Part shown: piece by piece, positions 7,359 through 14,945 of the stretch
Layout: every line of letters starts with the position of its first letter
How positions within the stretch are numbered: the stretch's first letter is position 1
NCBI GenBank assembly: GCA_000434615.1
Contig: FR880834.1
Location: 1 to 16,521, forward strand
DNA length: 16,521 nt
Direction: 5' to 3'
Source of the DNA: Clostridium sp. CAG:510
Lineage (GTDB): Bacteria; Bacillota; Clostridia; Lachnospirales; Lachnospiraceae
The notes under the pieces: generated by a model
Told to the model about the DNA's origin: nothing
What the model saw: only the letters and a program-made list of their open reading frames with translations
Database searches by the model: none
Translations under genes and position numbers: made by a program

Positions 7359-7706
7359 TGGACCAGACGGGAGTCGAACCCGTGTCCAAAAGCCCATTCC
7401 CTGTCCTTCTACTATCATAGTCAATTATCTCGGACGAATGTCCCGTTCCCTCATACAGCAGGAAATTGACAGCCTGCCGTACTCAGTAGCTTCATGATAC
7501 GCCCACGGCTGCAAAGCTTAGACCGTGTCGTTTCTCACATAGTCGATGCCCGGATTCTAAAGTGTGAGTGCCTTAGAGCGGACAGCTGCCATTAGGCAGC
7601 GTATGCTAAATTATCTTCAGCGTTTATATTTATTTTTGCGATTTGACGCATCGCCTGCGGATAGCTTCTCCAGCTGCAAGACTCCTGTCGAAACCTTGAC
7701 TAGCCC
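7359..7706 (-). ncRNA. ssrA: Transfer-messenger RNA (tmRNA)
   Basis: A single-piece tmRNA of about 348 nt. With SmpB it enters ribosomes stalled on broken mRNA, adds a degradation tag and releases them. Seen: the 5' end GGGCTAGTCAAGGTTTCGAC with the conserved GGUUUCGAC element; the 3' end with a T-arm (stem ACGGG/CCCGT, loop TTCGACT) and a 7-bp acceptor stem GGGCTAG/CTGGTCC containing two G-U pairs; a resume codon, tag frame and stop between them. The discriminator A is followed by CTT, so the terminal CCA does not appear to be encoded and would be added after processing. The region between tag and T-arm (7370-7590) has the self-complementary stretches expected for pseudoknots. It lies directly downstream of smpB and has its own promoter and terminator. 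Confidence 0.95.
7592..7639 (-). other. tmRNA tag reading frame (AKININAEDNLAYAA)
   Basis: Starting at the probable GCA resume codon, 15 codons read AKININAEDNLAYAA and then TAA. The hydrophobic C-terminus ending in Ala-Ala is the standard signal for ClpXP-type proteases. The stop codon sits in the loop of a GCTGCC/GGCAGC hairpin, as in other tmRNAs. The resume codon is inferred from position and composition. Confidence 0.85.
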
Positions 7707-7720
7707 TTATTGTTACCTAT

Positions 7721-7749
7721 ATTATATGCACTCTTCTTTCTTCCGTCAA
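7721..7749 (-). promoter_or_regulatory. Promoter of tmRNA
   Basis: Minus strand: TTGACG at 7749-7744, a 17-base spacer and a perfect TATAAT at 7726-7721. The -10 box ends 14 bases before the tmRNA 5' end, so a short leader, removed by RNase P, is expected. It lies in the gap after the smpB stop codon, which lets tmRNA be made independently of smpB. Confidence 0.88.
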
Positions 7750-7775
7750 GAAACGTATAAAAAATTAATACAAAT

Positions 7776-8243
7776 TTAATATAGGTTTTTTACCTTAAAT
7801 TCTTTTTCCGCTTCCCTGCGCTGGTCTTTCTTGGCAATGTCCTGCCGCTTGTCGTACAACTTCTTACCTCTGGCAAGACCGATTTCGATTTTAGCTCTTC
7901 CATCCTTAAAATAAACCTGCAGCGGCACAATGGTAAACCCTTTTTCGGAAATCTTACCGGTCAGCTTGCGGATTTCATCCTTATGCATCAGAAGCTTTTT
8001 GGGGCGGAGCGGATCCCTGTTAAAAATATTTCCTTTTTCATAGGGGCTGATATGCATACCGTAAATCCACACTTCGGAATTTTCAATACGCACAAAAGCT
8101 TCCTTTACACTGCATTTTCCCAGGCGAAGGCTCTTTACCTCCGTGCCGTGCAGCACCAGTCCCGCTTCGTATTTTTCATCTATAAAATAATCATGGTACG
8201 CCTTTTTATTGTTGGCAACCAGTTTCATGGCTTCCTGTTTCAT
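7776..8243 (-). CDS. smpB: SsrA-binding protein SmpB
   Basis: 155-residue RNA-binding protein that carries tmRNA to stalled ribosomes. Seen: the family's N-terminal phrase NNKKAYHDYF, GTEVKSLRLGK near residue 33-43, the central phrase YEKGN.FNRDP.RPKKLL, and a basic C-terminal tail (KKLYDKRQ...KKDQRREAEKEFK) that becomes helical in the mRNA channel of the ribosome. Length is normal. The ATG at 8243 is chosen since AAGGCGGG lies upstream and it gives the usual N-terminus; a GTG eleven codons earlier has no binding site. It lies between rnr and ssrA, the order conserved in many Bacillota. Confidence 0.95.
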   Translation of the reverse strand: MKQEAMKLVANNKKAYHDYFIDEKYEAGLVLHGTEVKSLRLGKCSVKEAFVRIENSEVWIYGMHISPYEKGNIFNRDPLRPKKLLMHKDEIRKLTGKISEKGFTIVPLQVYFKDGRAKIEIGLARGKKLYDKRQDIAKKDQRREAEKEFKVKNLY

Positions 8244-8285
8244 AGCTGTCCCGCCTTTCTGTTTCCGGAATCGCACTTTGCGGCA

Positions 8286-8576
8286 CTATTCCTCCGCATC
8301 GTCCTCTCCGGTATCTTCCACTATATCAAAATCAATGGCTTTTGTCATGCTGTCCGTGCCGGTTACTTTAATTTTTACTGGCTCTCCCAGACAATAGCTT
8401 CTGCCGGTATGTTCGCCTATCATTTCGCAAAGGTTCTCATTGTAAAAATAATAGTCCCCCGGCAGTCTGGATACATGCACCATGCCCTCCACGGTATTGG
8501 GAAGCTCCACATAGATGCCCCATGCCGTGATGCCGGAGATAATACCCTCGTATTCCTCTCCGATTCTTTCCGCCAT
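8286..8576 (-). CDS. rnr: S1 RNA-binding domain of RNase R, separated from the catalytic part
   Basis: 96 residues that match the C-terminal S1 domain of RNase R (GEEYEGIISGITAWGIYVELPN and VEGMVHVSRL at 7-38), ending in an acidic tail. In intact RNase R this domain follows the RNB domain in one polypeptide and helps bind and unwind RNA. Here its frame is +1 to the upstream part: the catalytic frame ends in TAA and the ATG of this frame comes one base later (TAATATG). One extra base, probably an A, explains the split, because GAA TAT ATG GCG would give one continuous protein. The piece could be made by reinitiation (GGA lies five bases before the ATG), be an unexpressed remnant, or reflect an error in the assembled sequence. 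Confidence 0.85.
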   Translation of the reverse strand: MAERIGEEYEGIISGITAWGIYVELPNTVEGMVHVSRLPGDYYFYNENLCEMIGEHTGRSYCLGEPVKIKVTGTDSMTKAIDFDIVEDTGEDDAEE

Positions 8577-8577
8577 A

Positions 8578-10293
8578 TTATTCCATTTTCTTTAACTTAT
8601 CTGTTTCTCTTTCGGCTTCCTCCGCCCGCCTTTCCGTTTCGGAGGAGTGCTTTGCCACCTCCGGCAGAATGCTTTCATAGTGCAGCGCCTTTTCCTCACT
8701 CATGCGGTTGCGGAGCTGGTCCTTTATAATACGGTGAATCTGTAAATCCGGGTACCTGCGGATAGGCGAGGTAAAATGACAGTAATAATCGCAGGCAAGT
8801 CCGAAGTGCCCCTCACAGACCGTACTGTATCTTGCCTGCTTCATACTGCGCAGCGTCAGCCGGCTCACCAGCGCTTCTTCCGGCGTACCCGCAATTTTCT
8901 TTAAGAGCTTCTGGATTTCCTTGGGATGGATTTCCTCTTCCGTCACTCTGCGGTGTGCCTTCCCCACGGATTTCATGTAATAGCCCAGATTGTTGATGAA
9001 GATGTTTAATTTCTGCATCTTATCCCCGTCCGGCTTTTCATGGATACGGTATACAAACGGAAGCTCCTGCCAGTAAAAATGCTGCGCCACCGTTTCGTTT
9101 GCCGCCAGCATAAAATCCTCAATCAGCATATTTGCAAGATTTCTCTCATAAGGCTTTATTTCGAGCGGTCTGCCTTCGGCATCCAGTGTGATTTTGCTCT
9201 CCGGGAAATCGAAGTCAATGGCACCTCTCTGCATTCTCTTTTCCCGAAGCAACATGGAAAGCTCCTTCATGGAAAGAAGCATGGGTACCAGTTCCTCATA
9301 CTTTTTGCAGGTTTCTTCGTCATTATTCACAATGATTTTAGCAACATCCGTATAGGTCATGCGCCTGTTTACCCTGATGACGGACTCGGTTATTTTATAA
9401 TCCGCAATATTGCCCTCTTTGTCAATCTCCATAAGACAGCTTAAGGTCAGCCTGTCCTCGCCTTCGTTTAAGGAGCAGATGCCGTTTGACAGTGCATGGG
9501 GCAGCATGGGAATAACCCGGTCCACCAGATAGACACTGGTGCCCCTTTTCAGAGCCTCCCTGTCCAGTGCGGAATTTTCCTGCACATAGTTGGACACATC
9601 CGCAATGTGCACGCCTAAGTGGTACCTGCCCGTTTCTTCGTCCACGGTAAGACTGACCGCATCGTCCAGATCCTTGGCATCCTCGCCGTCTATGGTCACC
9701 ATAAGAAGATTGCGTAAATCCAGTCTGCCCACTCTGTCGGCTTCCTCCACCTCTTTCACTGCACGCTCCGCCTGATTTAAGACCTTTTCCGGGAATGCAA
9801 CCGGCAGATCAAAGCCCTTTACAATGGAAAGGATATCCACGCCGGGGTCATTGATATGACCGATAATCTCTGTGATTTTTCCTTCGGGGCTGCGTCTGCC
9901 TCTGCCGTAATCGGTAATTTCCGCCACAACCTTGTGTCCGGTCACGGCGCCCTTGGAACGTTCCAGGGGAATAAAAATATCCTTCGCTATTTTAGCGGAA
10001 TCCGGCACCACAAAGCCGAAGTTTTTGGAACGCTCAAAGGTACCGACCACTTTTGTAATACCACGTTCCAGTATGTTTGTAATTTTAACCTCCGGACGCC
10101 TTCCTTCGGTGTCCGGTAAAAGAACCGCCTCCACCCGGTCCATGTGGAAGGCTCCGTTTGTCATGTCCTCCGGTACAAAATAATCCGCCTTCTTATTTCC
10201 GTCCTCTGCATCCTCCCGCAAAAAGCCGTAGCCTTTGGCATGTCCTATGAAAGTACCTGTAATTATTTTTTCTGTGTTTCTTTTCTTTTTCAT
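8578..10293 (-). CDS. rnr: Ribonuclease R, cold-shock and RNB domains (C-terminal S1 domain split off)
   Basis: 571 residues of RNase R, the 3'-to-5' exoribonuclease that degrades structured RNA and works with SmpB-tmRNA on faulty mRNA. Seen: two cold-shock-type OB domains (about 8-65 and 80-145), then the RNB catalytic domain (about 190-520) with TIDGEDAKDLDDA (200-212), which holds the metal-binding Asp202, 208, 210 and 211, and HFTSPIRRYPDLQIHR (506-521). The active site looks intact. The frame stops after KKME, right where the S1 domain should follow. The ATG at 10293 is chosen because AGGA lies five bases before it; an in-frame ATG at 10353 stands in the T-run of the secG terminator. It would stay catalytic in principle, but loss of S1 weakens RNA binding in studied relatives. 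Confidence 0.92.
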   Translation of the reverse strand: MKKKRNTEKIITGTFIGHAKGYGFLREDAEDGNKKADYFVPEDMTNGAFHMDRVEAVLLPDTEGRRPEVKITNILERGITKVVGTFERSKNFGFVVPDSAKIAKDIFIPLERSKGAVTGHKVVAEITDYGRGRRSPEGKITEIIGHINDPGVDILSIVKGFDLPVAFPEKVLNQAERAVKEVEEADRVGRLDLRNLLMVTIDGEDAKDLDDAVSLTVDEETGRYHLGVHIADVSNYVQENSALDREALKRGTSVYLVDRVIPMLPHALSNGICSLNEGEDRLTLSCLMEIDKEGNIADYKITESVIRVNRRMTYTDVAKIIVNNDEETCKKYEELVPMLLSMKELSMLLREKRMQRGAIDFDFPESKITLDAEGRPLEIKPYERNLANMLIEDFMLAANETVAQHFYWQELPFVYRIHEKPDGDKMQKLNIFINNLGYYMKSVGKAHRRVTEEEIHPKEIQKLLKKIAGTPEEALVSRLTLRSMKQARYSTVCEGHFGLACDYYCHFTSPIRRYPDLQIHRIIKDQLRNRMSEEKALHYESILPEVAKHSSETERRAEEAERETDKLKKME

Positions 10294-10354
10294 ATCAATC
10301 CTCATGCCTTTCCGTAACAGGGCTTCTCCGCCTGCGGATGCAGAAACTACCATG

Positions 10355-10387
10355 TAAAAAAAGCACTCTTCTTACAAAGAGTGCTTT
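10355..10387 (-). terminator. Rho-independent terminator after secG
   Basis: Minus-strand arms 10387-10377 and 10370-10360 form an 11-bp perfect stem (AAAGCACTCTT) around a 6-base loop, followed by a T-run to 10355. It starts 13 bases after the secG stop codon and lies about 60 bases before rnr. Since no clear promoter follows, partial read-through may supply rnr and smpB. Confidence 0.85.
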
Positions 10388-10400
10388 CGTTCATCATGCA

Positions 10401-10640
10401 TTAAAAAACATTCAGGTTTAAGACAATCGCCATAAGGAAGAACAGAACCGCTAAAACTCTGGTAATCTTTACCAGGTTTCCTTCCATGGAACGTCCTTTA
10501 TTTTTGCCCCAGTAGGTTTCTGCCGCACCACTGATGGCTCCCAGTCCTTCATCTTTGCCTTCCTGCATTAAAACAAGCACTGTCAGTGCAAGACATATAA
10601 TAATAAAAATAATCGTTAAAGTTATTCTCAAAGCTCCCAT
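10401..10640 (-). CDS. secG: Preprotein translocase subunit SecG
   Basis: 79-residue small subunit of the SecYEG protein-export channel. Seen: two hydrophobic helices (about 5-26 and 59-78) linked by a cytoplasmic loop with the family's GLGAISG phrase (VLMQEGKDEGLGAISG). In the family this loop assists SecA-driven translocation. Length is typical. The start ATG has GGAGGTG well spaced upstream, a strong binding site. A clear promoter precedes it and a terminator follows. Its place before rnr and smpB is a conserved arrangement in Bacillota. Confidence 0.95.
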   Translation of the reverse strand: MGALRITLTIIFIIICLALTVLVLMQEGKDEGLGAISGAAETYWGKNKGRSMEGNLVKITRVLAVLFFLMAIVLNLNVF

Positions 10641-10684
10641 ATCACACCTCCGTGGGATAGATTATATTCAATCAAACAAAAGTG

Positions 10685-10713
10685 ATTGTACCATAGAGTA
10701 AACAGTTTTTCAA
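10685..10713 (-). promoter_or_regulatory. Promoter of secG
   Basis: Minus strand: TTGAAA at 10713-10708, a 17-base spacer and TACAAT at 10690-10685, giving a leader of about 35-40 bases before the secG start codon. It lies in the 93-base gap after trkH. No T-rich hairpin is seen at the end of trkH. Confidence 0.8.
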
Positions 10714-10733
10714 CCTCTTTTTCCAAAACAGGT

Positions 10734-12170
10734 CTATTTTTTCCATGTCTGTGGAGAAAACAGTACCAAAATCGGAATGAGCTCCAGCCTTCCCGCCAGC
10801 ATGTCGAAAATCATCACTACCTTCGATACATCCGAAAAGGCGGAAAAATTACCGGTGGGTCCTACCACATCAAGCCCGGGACCGATGTTGTTCAGTGTCG
10901 CCATAACTGCCGAAACATTGGTTTCAAAGCTGAAATTGTCCAGACTGACGATCAGGATGGACGCAAAGGACAACAGGACATATATGCCGGTGTACACCAG
11001 AATGGAACGGATTAAATCCTCCGGAAACGCCCTTCCGTCCATATGCAGCTTTTTAATGCTGCGTGGATGAATAACCTTCTGAATTTCATTTTTTACGCTC
11101 TTTACAAGCACCACCAGTCTGGATACCTTAAAGCCGCCACCCGTACTGCCGGCACTGGCGCCCACAATCATCAGAAGAAACAGTATCATCTTACTGAAGG
11201 ACGGCCACAGATTAAAATCACGGCCTGACAGACCTGTGGTCGTAATGATGGAAGTTACGTGGAATGCGGATTGGAACAGGGCTTCTCCGAAATTGGCAAA
11301 ATAACCTCTCACATTGACGGCAATCAGCAGGGTTGCTCCCGCCACTATTCCCACGTAAGCCTTAAGCTCTGTATTCTTCAGCACATCCCCCGGCTTTTTT
11401 GCAATGAGGAGATAGTACATGCTGAAATTGATGCCGCACAGAAACATGAAAATCATGATAATTGCCTGCACTGCCCTGCTATAGGTCGCTGTACCGGTAT
11501 TTAAAATACTGTAGCCGCCGGTACCCACCGTGGAAAATGTCATGGTAACGGAATCAAACAGGGGCATACCTGCTATTAACAGGCAGATGATTTCCGCCAC
11601 CGTAATGGCAATATAAATAATGTATAAAATCCGGGCGGTGTTTTTTACCCGCGGAACCAGCTTTCCGACGGAGGGTCCCGGACTTTCCGCCCTGACTAAA
11701 TGCATATTATAGCTGCCGGACAGAGGTACAATGGACAAAATAAATACCAGAACGCCCATACCGCCTACCCAGTGTGTGGACAACCGGAAGAACTGGGTAC
11801 AACGTGCCAGTGCTTCCACATCCGTAAGAATGGTAGCACCCGTTGTGGTAAAACCGGACGCCGTTTCAAAAACCGCATCCACATAAGAAGGGATTTCTCC
11901 GGTAAGCACAAAGGGAACCGCCCCTATAAGACTTAATATAATCCAGCTTAAGGAAACGGTGACAAAACCCTCCCTCGCATAAAACACCTTGCTTTTGGGC
12001 TTAAACAGTCTGCCCGCAAAACCAATCAGCAGGCACGCCGCTGCAATCAGAAGAAATGCATATCTTTCTTTTTCTCCGTAAAACAATCCCACGAAATAAG
12101 GAATCAGCAGAAAAAAACCCGCAAATTCCAATACACTGACCAGTGTATATCGGATAATGGAATGATTCAT
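10734..12170 (-). CDS. trkH: Potassium uptake protein TrkH (pore subunit)
   Basis: 478-residue integral membrane protein that forms the ion path of a Trk/Ktr K+ uptake system together with cytoplasmic TrkA. Seen: four repeats of membrane-pore-membrane units with selectivity-filter segments GFTTTGA (106-112), STVGTGG (213-219), TTTGLSG (310-316) and NNIGPG (427-432). This four-filter pattern is diagnostic for the superfamily. The TrkH name rather than KtrB rests on pairing with a two-domain TrkA. Length fits. The binding site is weak: AGAAAGG stands about 13 bases before the ATG, so coupling to trkA (42-base gap) may matter. A promoter for secG follows it. Confidence 0.93.
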   Translation of the reverse strand: MNHSIIRYTLVSVLEFAGFFLLIPYFVGLFYGEKERYAFLLIAAACLLIGFAGRLFKPKSKVFYAREGFVTVSLSWIILSLIGAVPFVLTGEIPSYVDAVFETASGFTTTGATILTDVEALARCTQFFRLSTHWVGGMGVLVFILSIVPLSGSYNMHLVRAESPGPSVGKLVPRVKNTARILYIIYIAITVAEIICLLIAGMPLFDSVTMTFSTVGTGGYSILNTGTATYSRAVQAIIMIFMFLCGINFSMYYLLIAKKPGDVLKNTELKAYVGIVAGATLLIAVNVRGYFANFGEALFQSAFHVTSIITTTGLSGRDFNLWPSFSKMILFLLMIVGASAGSTGGGFKVSRLVVLVKSVKNEIQKVIHPRSIKKLHMDGRAFPEDLIRSILVYTGIYVLLSFASILIVSLDNFSFETNVSAVMATLNNIGPGLDVVGPTGNFSAFSDVSKVVMIFDMLAGRLELIPILVLFSPQTWKK

Positions 12171-12212
12171 TCTAATAAACCGGCCTTTCTTAAATCAGCA
12201 CCTTTGGCAACG

Positions 12213-13568
12213 TTATCTTAAAATATCCTTGATATCATGAAATCCGGTAGCGGAGGTTACCACCACCACAGTATCACCTACCTGGATAATACTATGGCCT
12301 CTCGGGGTCATGATGGTTCCCCTGTGGTTGATGCTGCAGATCAGAATATTTTTCTTGAGCTTCAAATCCTGCAGGGGAATTCCCACTAACGGGCAATCCT
12401 CCCTTATGTAGAATTCCAGAGCTTCTACCCGGTTATCGTTTAATTTATACAGAGTCTCAATATTGCTGCCCATGGAATTATGCATGGCGCGTACAAACTC
12501 GATAATGGTTTCCGCCGTAACATACTTGGGATAAATAATGCTTCCCAAATCCATGCTTTCAATGATTTCATCATAGGACAGCCGGTGCACACGGGTAATA
12601 ATTTTGGCCTTGGTCTGGCTCTTGGCAAACAGGGAAAGCATAATGTTTTCTTCGTCGAAGTTTGTCATGGAAACAAAGGCTTCCGTCTGTAAAAGCCCCT
12701 CTTCCATCAGAAGCTCCCTGTCGGTGCCGTCGCCGCAGATAATCATTGCCTGGGGCAGAATTTCTCCTAATTCCTCGCAGCGTTCCTTGGATTTATCAAT
12801 AATCTTGATGTGAATACCCATATCCGACAAAATCTGCGTCAGATAATAAGATGTTTCTCCGCCGCCGATAATCATGGCGTCCTTGGCACGGGTGGTAGGC
12901 ACCTTTAATTTTCGGAAGAAAGCGGCAATCTTGGCGGAAGCGGCTACCAGTGTAATTTCGTCTCCTGCTTTCAGGACAAAATCACCGTCGGGAATGTAAA
13001 TCTCCTCGCCTCTCTCTACCACGCAGACCAGCACATCGCTCTTAAACTCCGTGCTGACGTCCTTTAAGGATAAATTACATAAAACAGACTGCTCGCCGAT
13101 GCGGTATTTTACAAGCTCCACCCTGCCCTTGGAGAAGGTATCAATCTTTAAGGCGGAAGGGAATTTAAGGAGTCTTGCGATTTCGGATGCTACCGCATAT
13201 TCCGGATTGATAACTAAGGAAAGTCCCAGTTCCTCTTTAATATAGGCGATTTCCTTGTAGTAGACCGGATTGGATACTCTCGCAATGGTATGACAGCCGC
13301 CGGTTTTTCTGGCAATAAGACAACAAAGCAGGTTCAATTCATCTTTTCCGGTAACGGCAATTACCAGATCTGCTTCATCAACTCCTGCTTCCATCTGCAC
13401 ACTGTATACGGCTCCGTTTCCCACGATGCCCATGACATCATAGGTATTGGCTATGTTATTTACAATATTTTCCTTTTCATCAATTATCGTAATATTATGT
13501 CCTTCACTGCTTAACTGCTCGGCAAGGGCAGTACCTACATTTCCGCAGCCGACTATTACAATTTTCAT
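12213..13568 (-). CDS. trkA: Potassium uptake regulatory protein TrkA
   Basis: 451-residue cytoplasmic subunit that gates TrkH in response to nucleotides. Seen: two tandem copies of an RCK unit, each an NAD/ATP-binding Rossmann fold followed by a TrkA-C domain. The first fold shows GCGNVG (7-12) with an acidic residue at the end of the second strand (IIDE, 28-31); the second begins with IIGGGETS (233-240) and likewise has IIDKS at 256-260. The full two-copy length is the TrkA type, longer than single-copy KtrA. The start ATG has AGAAAGGTG eight bases upstream. It lies 20 bases after a small membrane protein gene and 42 bases before trkH. Confidence 0.95.
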   Translation of the reverse strand: MKIVIVGCGNVGTALAEQLSSEGHNITIIDEKENIVNNIANTYDVMGIVGNGAVYSVQMEAGVDEADLVIAVTGKDELNLLCCLIARKTGGCHTIARVSNPVYYKEIAYIKEELGLSLVINPEYAVASEIARLLKFPSALKIDTFSKGRVELVKYRIGEQSVLCNLSLKDVSTEFKSDVLVCVVERGEEIYIPDGDFVLKAGDEITLVAASAKIAAFFRKLKVPTTRAKDAMIIGGGETSYYLTQILSDMGIHIKIIDKSKERCEELGEILPQAMIICGDGTDRELLMEEGLLQTEAFVSMTNFDEENIMLSLFAKSQTKAKIITRVHRLSYDEIIESMDLGSIIYPKYVTAETIIEFVRAMHNSMGSNIETLYKLNDNRVEALEFYIREDCPLVGIPLQDLKLKKNILICSINHRGTIMTPRGHSIIQVGDTVVVVTSATGFHDIKDILR

Positions 13569-13588
13569 AATCGCTACACCTTTCTATT

Positions 13589-13849
13589 CTATTTCAGCCA
13601 TACATAGGAACAAAACAGAATAAACAAAAAAAATACAAGAAGGAACAGTGCTGCAATTAACAATGCAGCACCTAAAATTCCTCTCATCATGGCACGTTTT
13701 TCCTTAAAGGTCAAGTCTGTGAAATCGTTTTCCCTTTTGTTTTCCGTTTTGCTTTTTTCTCCGGAGTACCAGGGCATGCCTTCCACATTCATATCGGCAA
13801 TGGTTCTGCCGTCATCTATAAAAGAAGGTTTCTTCTTATTTTTTGCCAT
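13589..13849 (-). CDS. Hypothetical small membrane protein
   Basis: 86 residues, family not recognised. Seen: a basic, polar N-terminal part (KNKKKPSF and a DDGRTIADMNVEGMPWY stretch, about 2-29), a charged middle rich in Lys and Glu, and one long hydrophobic helix near the C-terminus (about 56-83), so it is probably tail-anchored with the N-terminus in the cytoplasm. The chosen ATG at 13849 has AAGGAA five bases upstream; the frame can be opened seven codons earlier but without a binding site. Its first 14 bases overlap the end of oppF, and trkA follows 20 bases after its stop codon, so it probably belongs to the same transcript. Confidence 0.75.
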   Translation of the reverse strand: MAKNKKKPSFIDDGRTIADMNVEGMPWYSGEKSKTENKRENDFTDLTFKEKRAMMRGILGAALLIAALFLLVFFLFILFCSYVWLK

Positions 13850-14930
13850 TTTCTTCCTTCTTTGCCTCATTCATTTCTTTTTCGAAGCTTGCATTCATTT
13901 CCGGTGTATTGTACAAATGGCAGGCAACAAAGTGACCGTCTTCCACTTCTCTGTACCGGGGTGCGATGCACTTACACATTTCCATGCAGTCCTTGCATCT
14001 TGTGTGGAATTTGCATCCTGCGGGCGGATTGGCGGGAGAAGGAATGCTTCCTTCCAGCACAATTCGTTCCATCTTGGCATCCGGGTCAGGGATGGGAATA
14101 GCGGAAAACAACGCTTTCGTGTAAGGATGCAGCGGATGATTGAATATCTTTTCCGTTTCAGAATACTCTACCATGTTTCCCAGATACATAACACCTACCG
14201 TATCGGAGATATGCTCTACAACGGACAGGTCGTGGGAAATAAAAAGATAGGTCAGATCAAATTCCTTCTGCAGGTTACGGAGCAGATTGATAATCTGTGC
14301 CTGAATGGAAACATCCAGTGCGGATACCGGTTCGTCGCAGACAATGAAGTCCGGGTTTAAGGCGAGCGCACGGGCAATGCAGATACGCTGTCTCTGTCCA
14401 CCGGAAAATTCATGAGGATATCGGTCTTTGTGATATTCCTGCAGACCACAGGCTTCCATAATTCTGGTAATATAATCGTCAAATTCTTCAGGCGGAACAA
14501 TACCGTGCTCTCTGACACCTTCGCCGATGATTTCACCTACCGGCAGTCTCGGAGAAAGGCTGGAAAACGGGTCCTGGAATACAATCTGGATTGTAGGACG
14601 GATTTTCCGCAGCTCCTCCTTGTTTAAGGAGAAGATCTCCTGTCCGTTGATATACACTTCACCGGAGGTTTTTTCCTGCAGACGAAGCAGGGTCCTGCCG
14701 GTAGTGGATTTGCCGCAGCCGGACTCTCCTACAAGCCCCATGGTGGTACCTCTTTTAATGGTAAAAGAAACTCCATCCACTGCCTTTACATAGGAAGTCT
14801 TGCCGGAAACGATGCTTTTCTTTATCGGGAAATATTTCTTCAAATCCTTCACAATTAAAAGATTATCCTTATTTTCCAATTCTTCTTTGGATACTAACGG
14901 GTCCTGTATATGCTTTTTATCTTTATCCAT
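13836..14930 (-). CDS. oppF: Oligopeptide/dipeptide ABC transporter ATP-binding protein (OppF/DppF type)
   Basis: 364-residue ATPase, one of two nucleotide-binding subunits of a peptide importer. Seen: Walker A GESGCGKST (68-76), Q-loop in VFQDPFSSLSP (117-127), signature FSGGQRQR (175-182), Walker B FIVCDE (195-200) and H-loop His233. The C-terminal domain (about 260-340) has Cys306, 312, 315, 319 and 337, a pattern common in Opp/Dpp ATPases; such cysteines bind an iron-sulfur cluster in at least one studied DppD. The ATG at 14930 is chosen because AGAAAGG lies at a good distance, whereas the GTG at 14939 is one base from it. It follows oppD by 15 bases. Opp rather than Dpp is a choice by convention. 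Confidence 0.92.
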   Translation of the reverse strand: MDKDKKHIQDPLVSKEELENKDNLLIVKDLKKYFPIKKSIVSGKTSYVKAVDGVSFTIKRGTTMGLVGESGCGKSTTGRTLLRLQEKTSGEVYINGQEIFSLNKEELRKIRPTIQIVFQDPFSSLSPRLPVGEIIGEGVREHGIVPPEEFDDYITRIMEACGLQEYHKDRYPHEFSGGQRQRICIARALALNPDFIVCDEPVSALDVSIQAQIINLLRNLQKEFDLTYLFISHDLSVVEHISDTVGVMYLGNMVEYSETEKIFNHPLHPYTKALFSAIPIPDPDAKMERIVLEGSIPSPANPPAGCKFHTRCKDCMEMCKCIAPRYREVEDGHFVACHLYNTPEMNASFEKEMNEAKKEENGKK

Positions 14931-14945
14931 ACCATACACACCTTT

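Noticed and set aside
7300..7360. tmRNA 3' end as an integration site of a mobile element
   Set aside because: ssrA is a known target, but no integrase, no second copy of the 3' end and no change in gene style is seen downstream.
7359..7440. Possible tRNA gene from the T-arm sequence near 7365-7390
   Set aside because: The T-arm and acceptor half belong to tmRNA; the matching 5' half lies at 7690-7706 and the tag frame is between them.
8574..8583. Programmed +1 frameshift in rnr as the leading explanation
   Set aside because: A +1 slip at GAA-TAA would restore the frame, but the site does not resemble known slippery sites (such as CTT-TGA in prfB) and no stimulatory element was recognised; kept only as an alternative.
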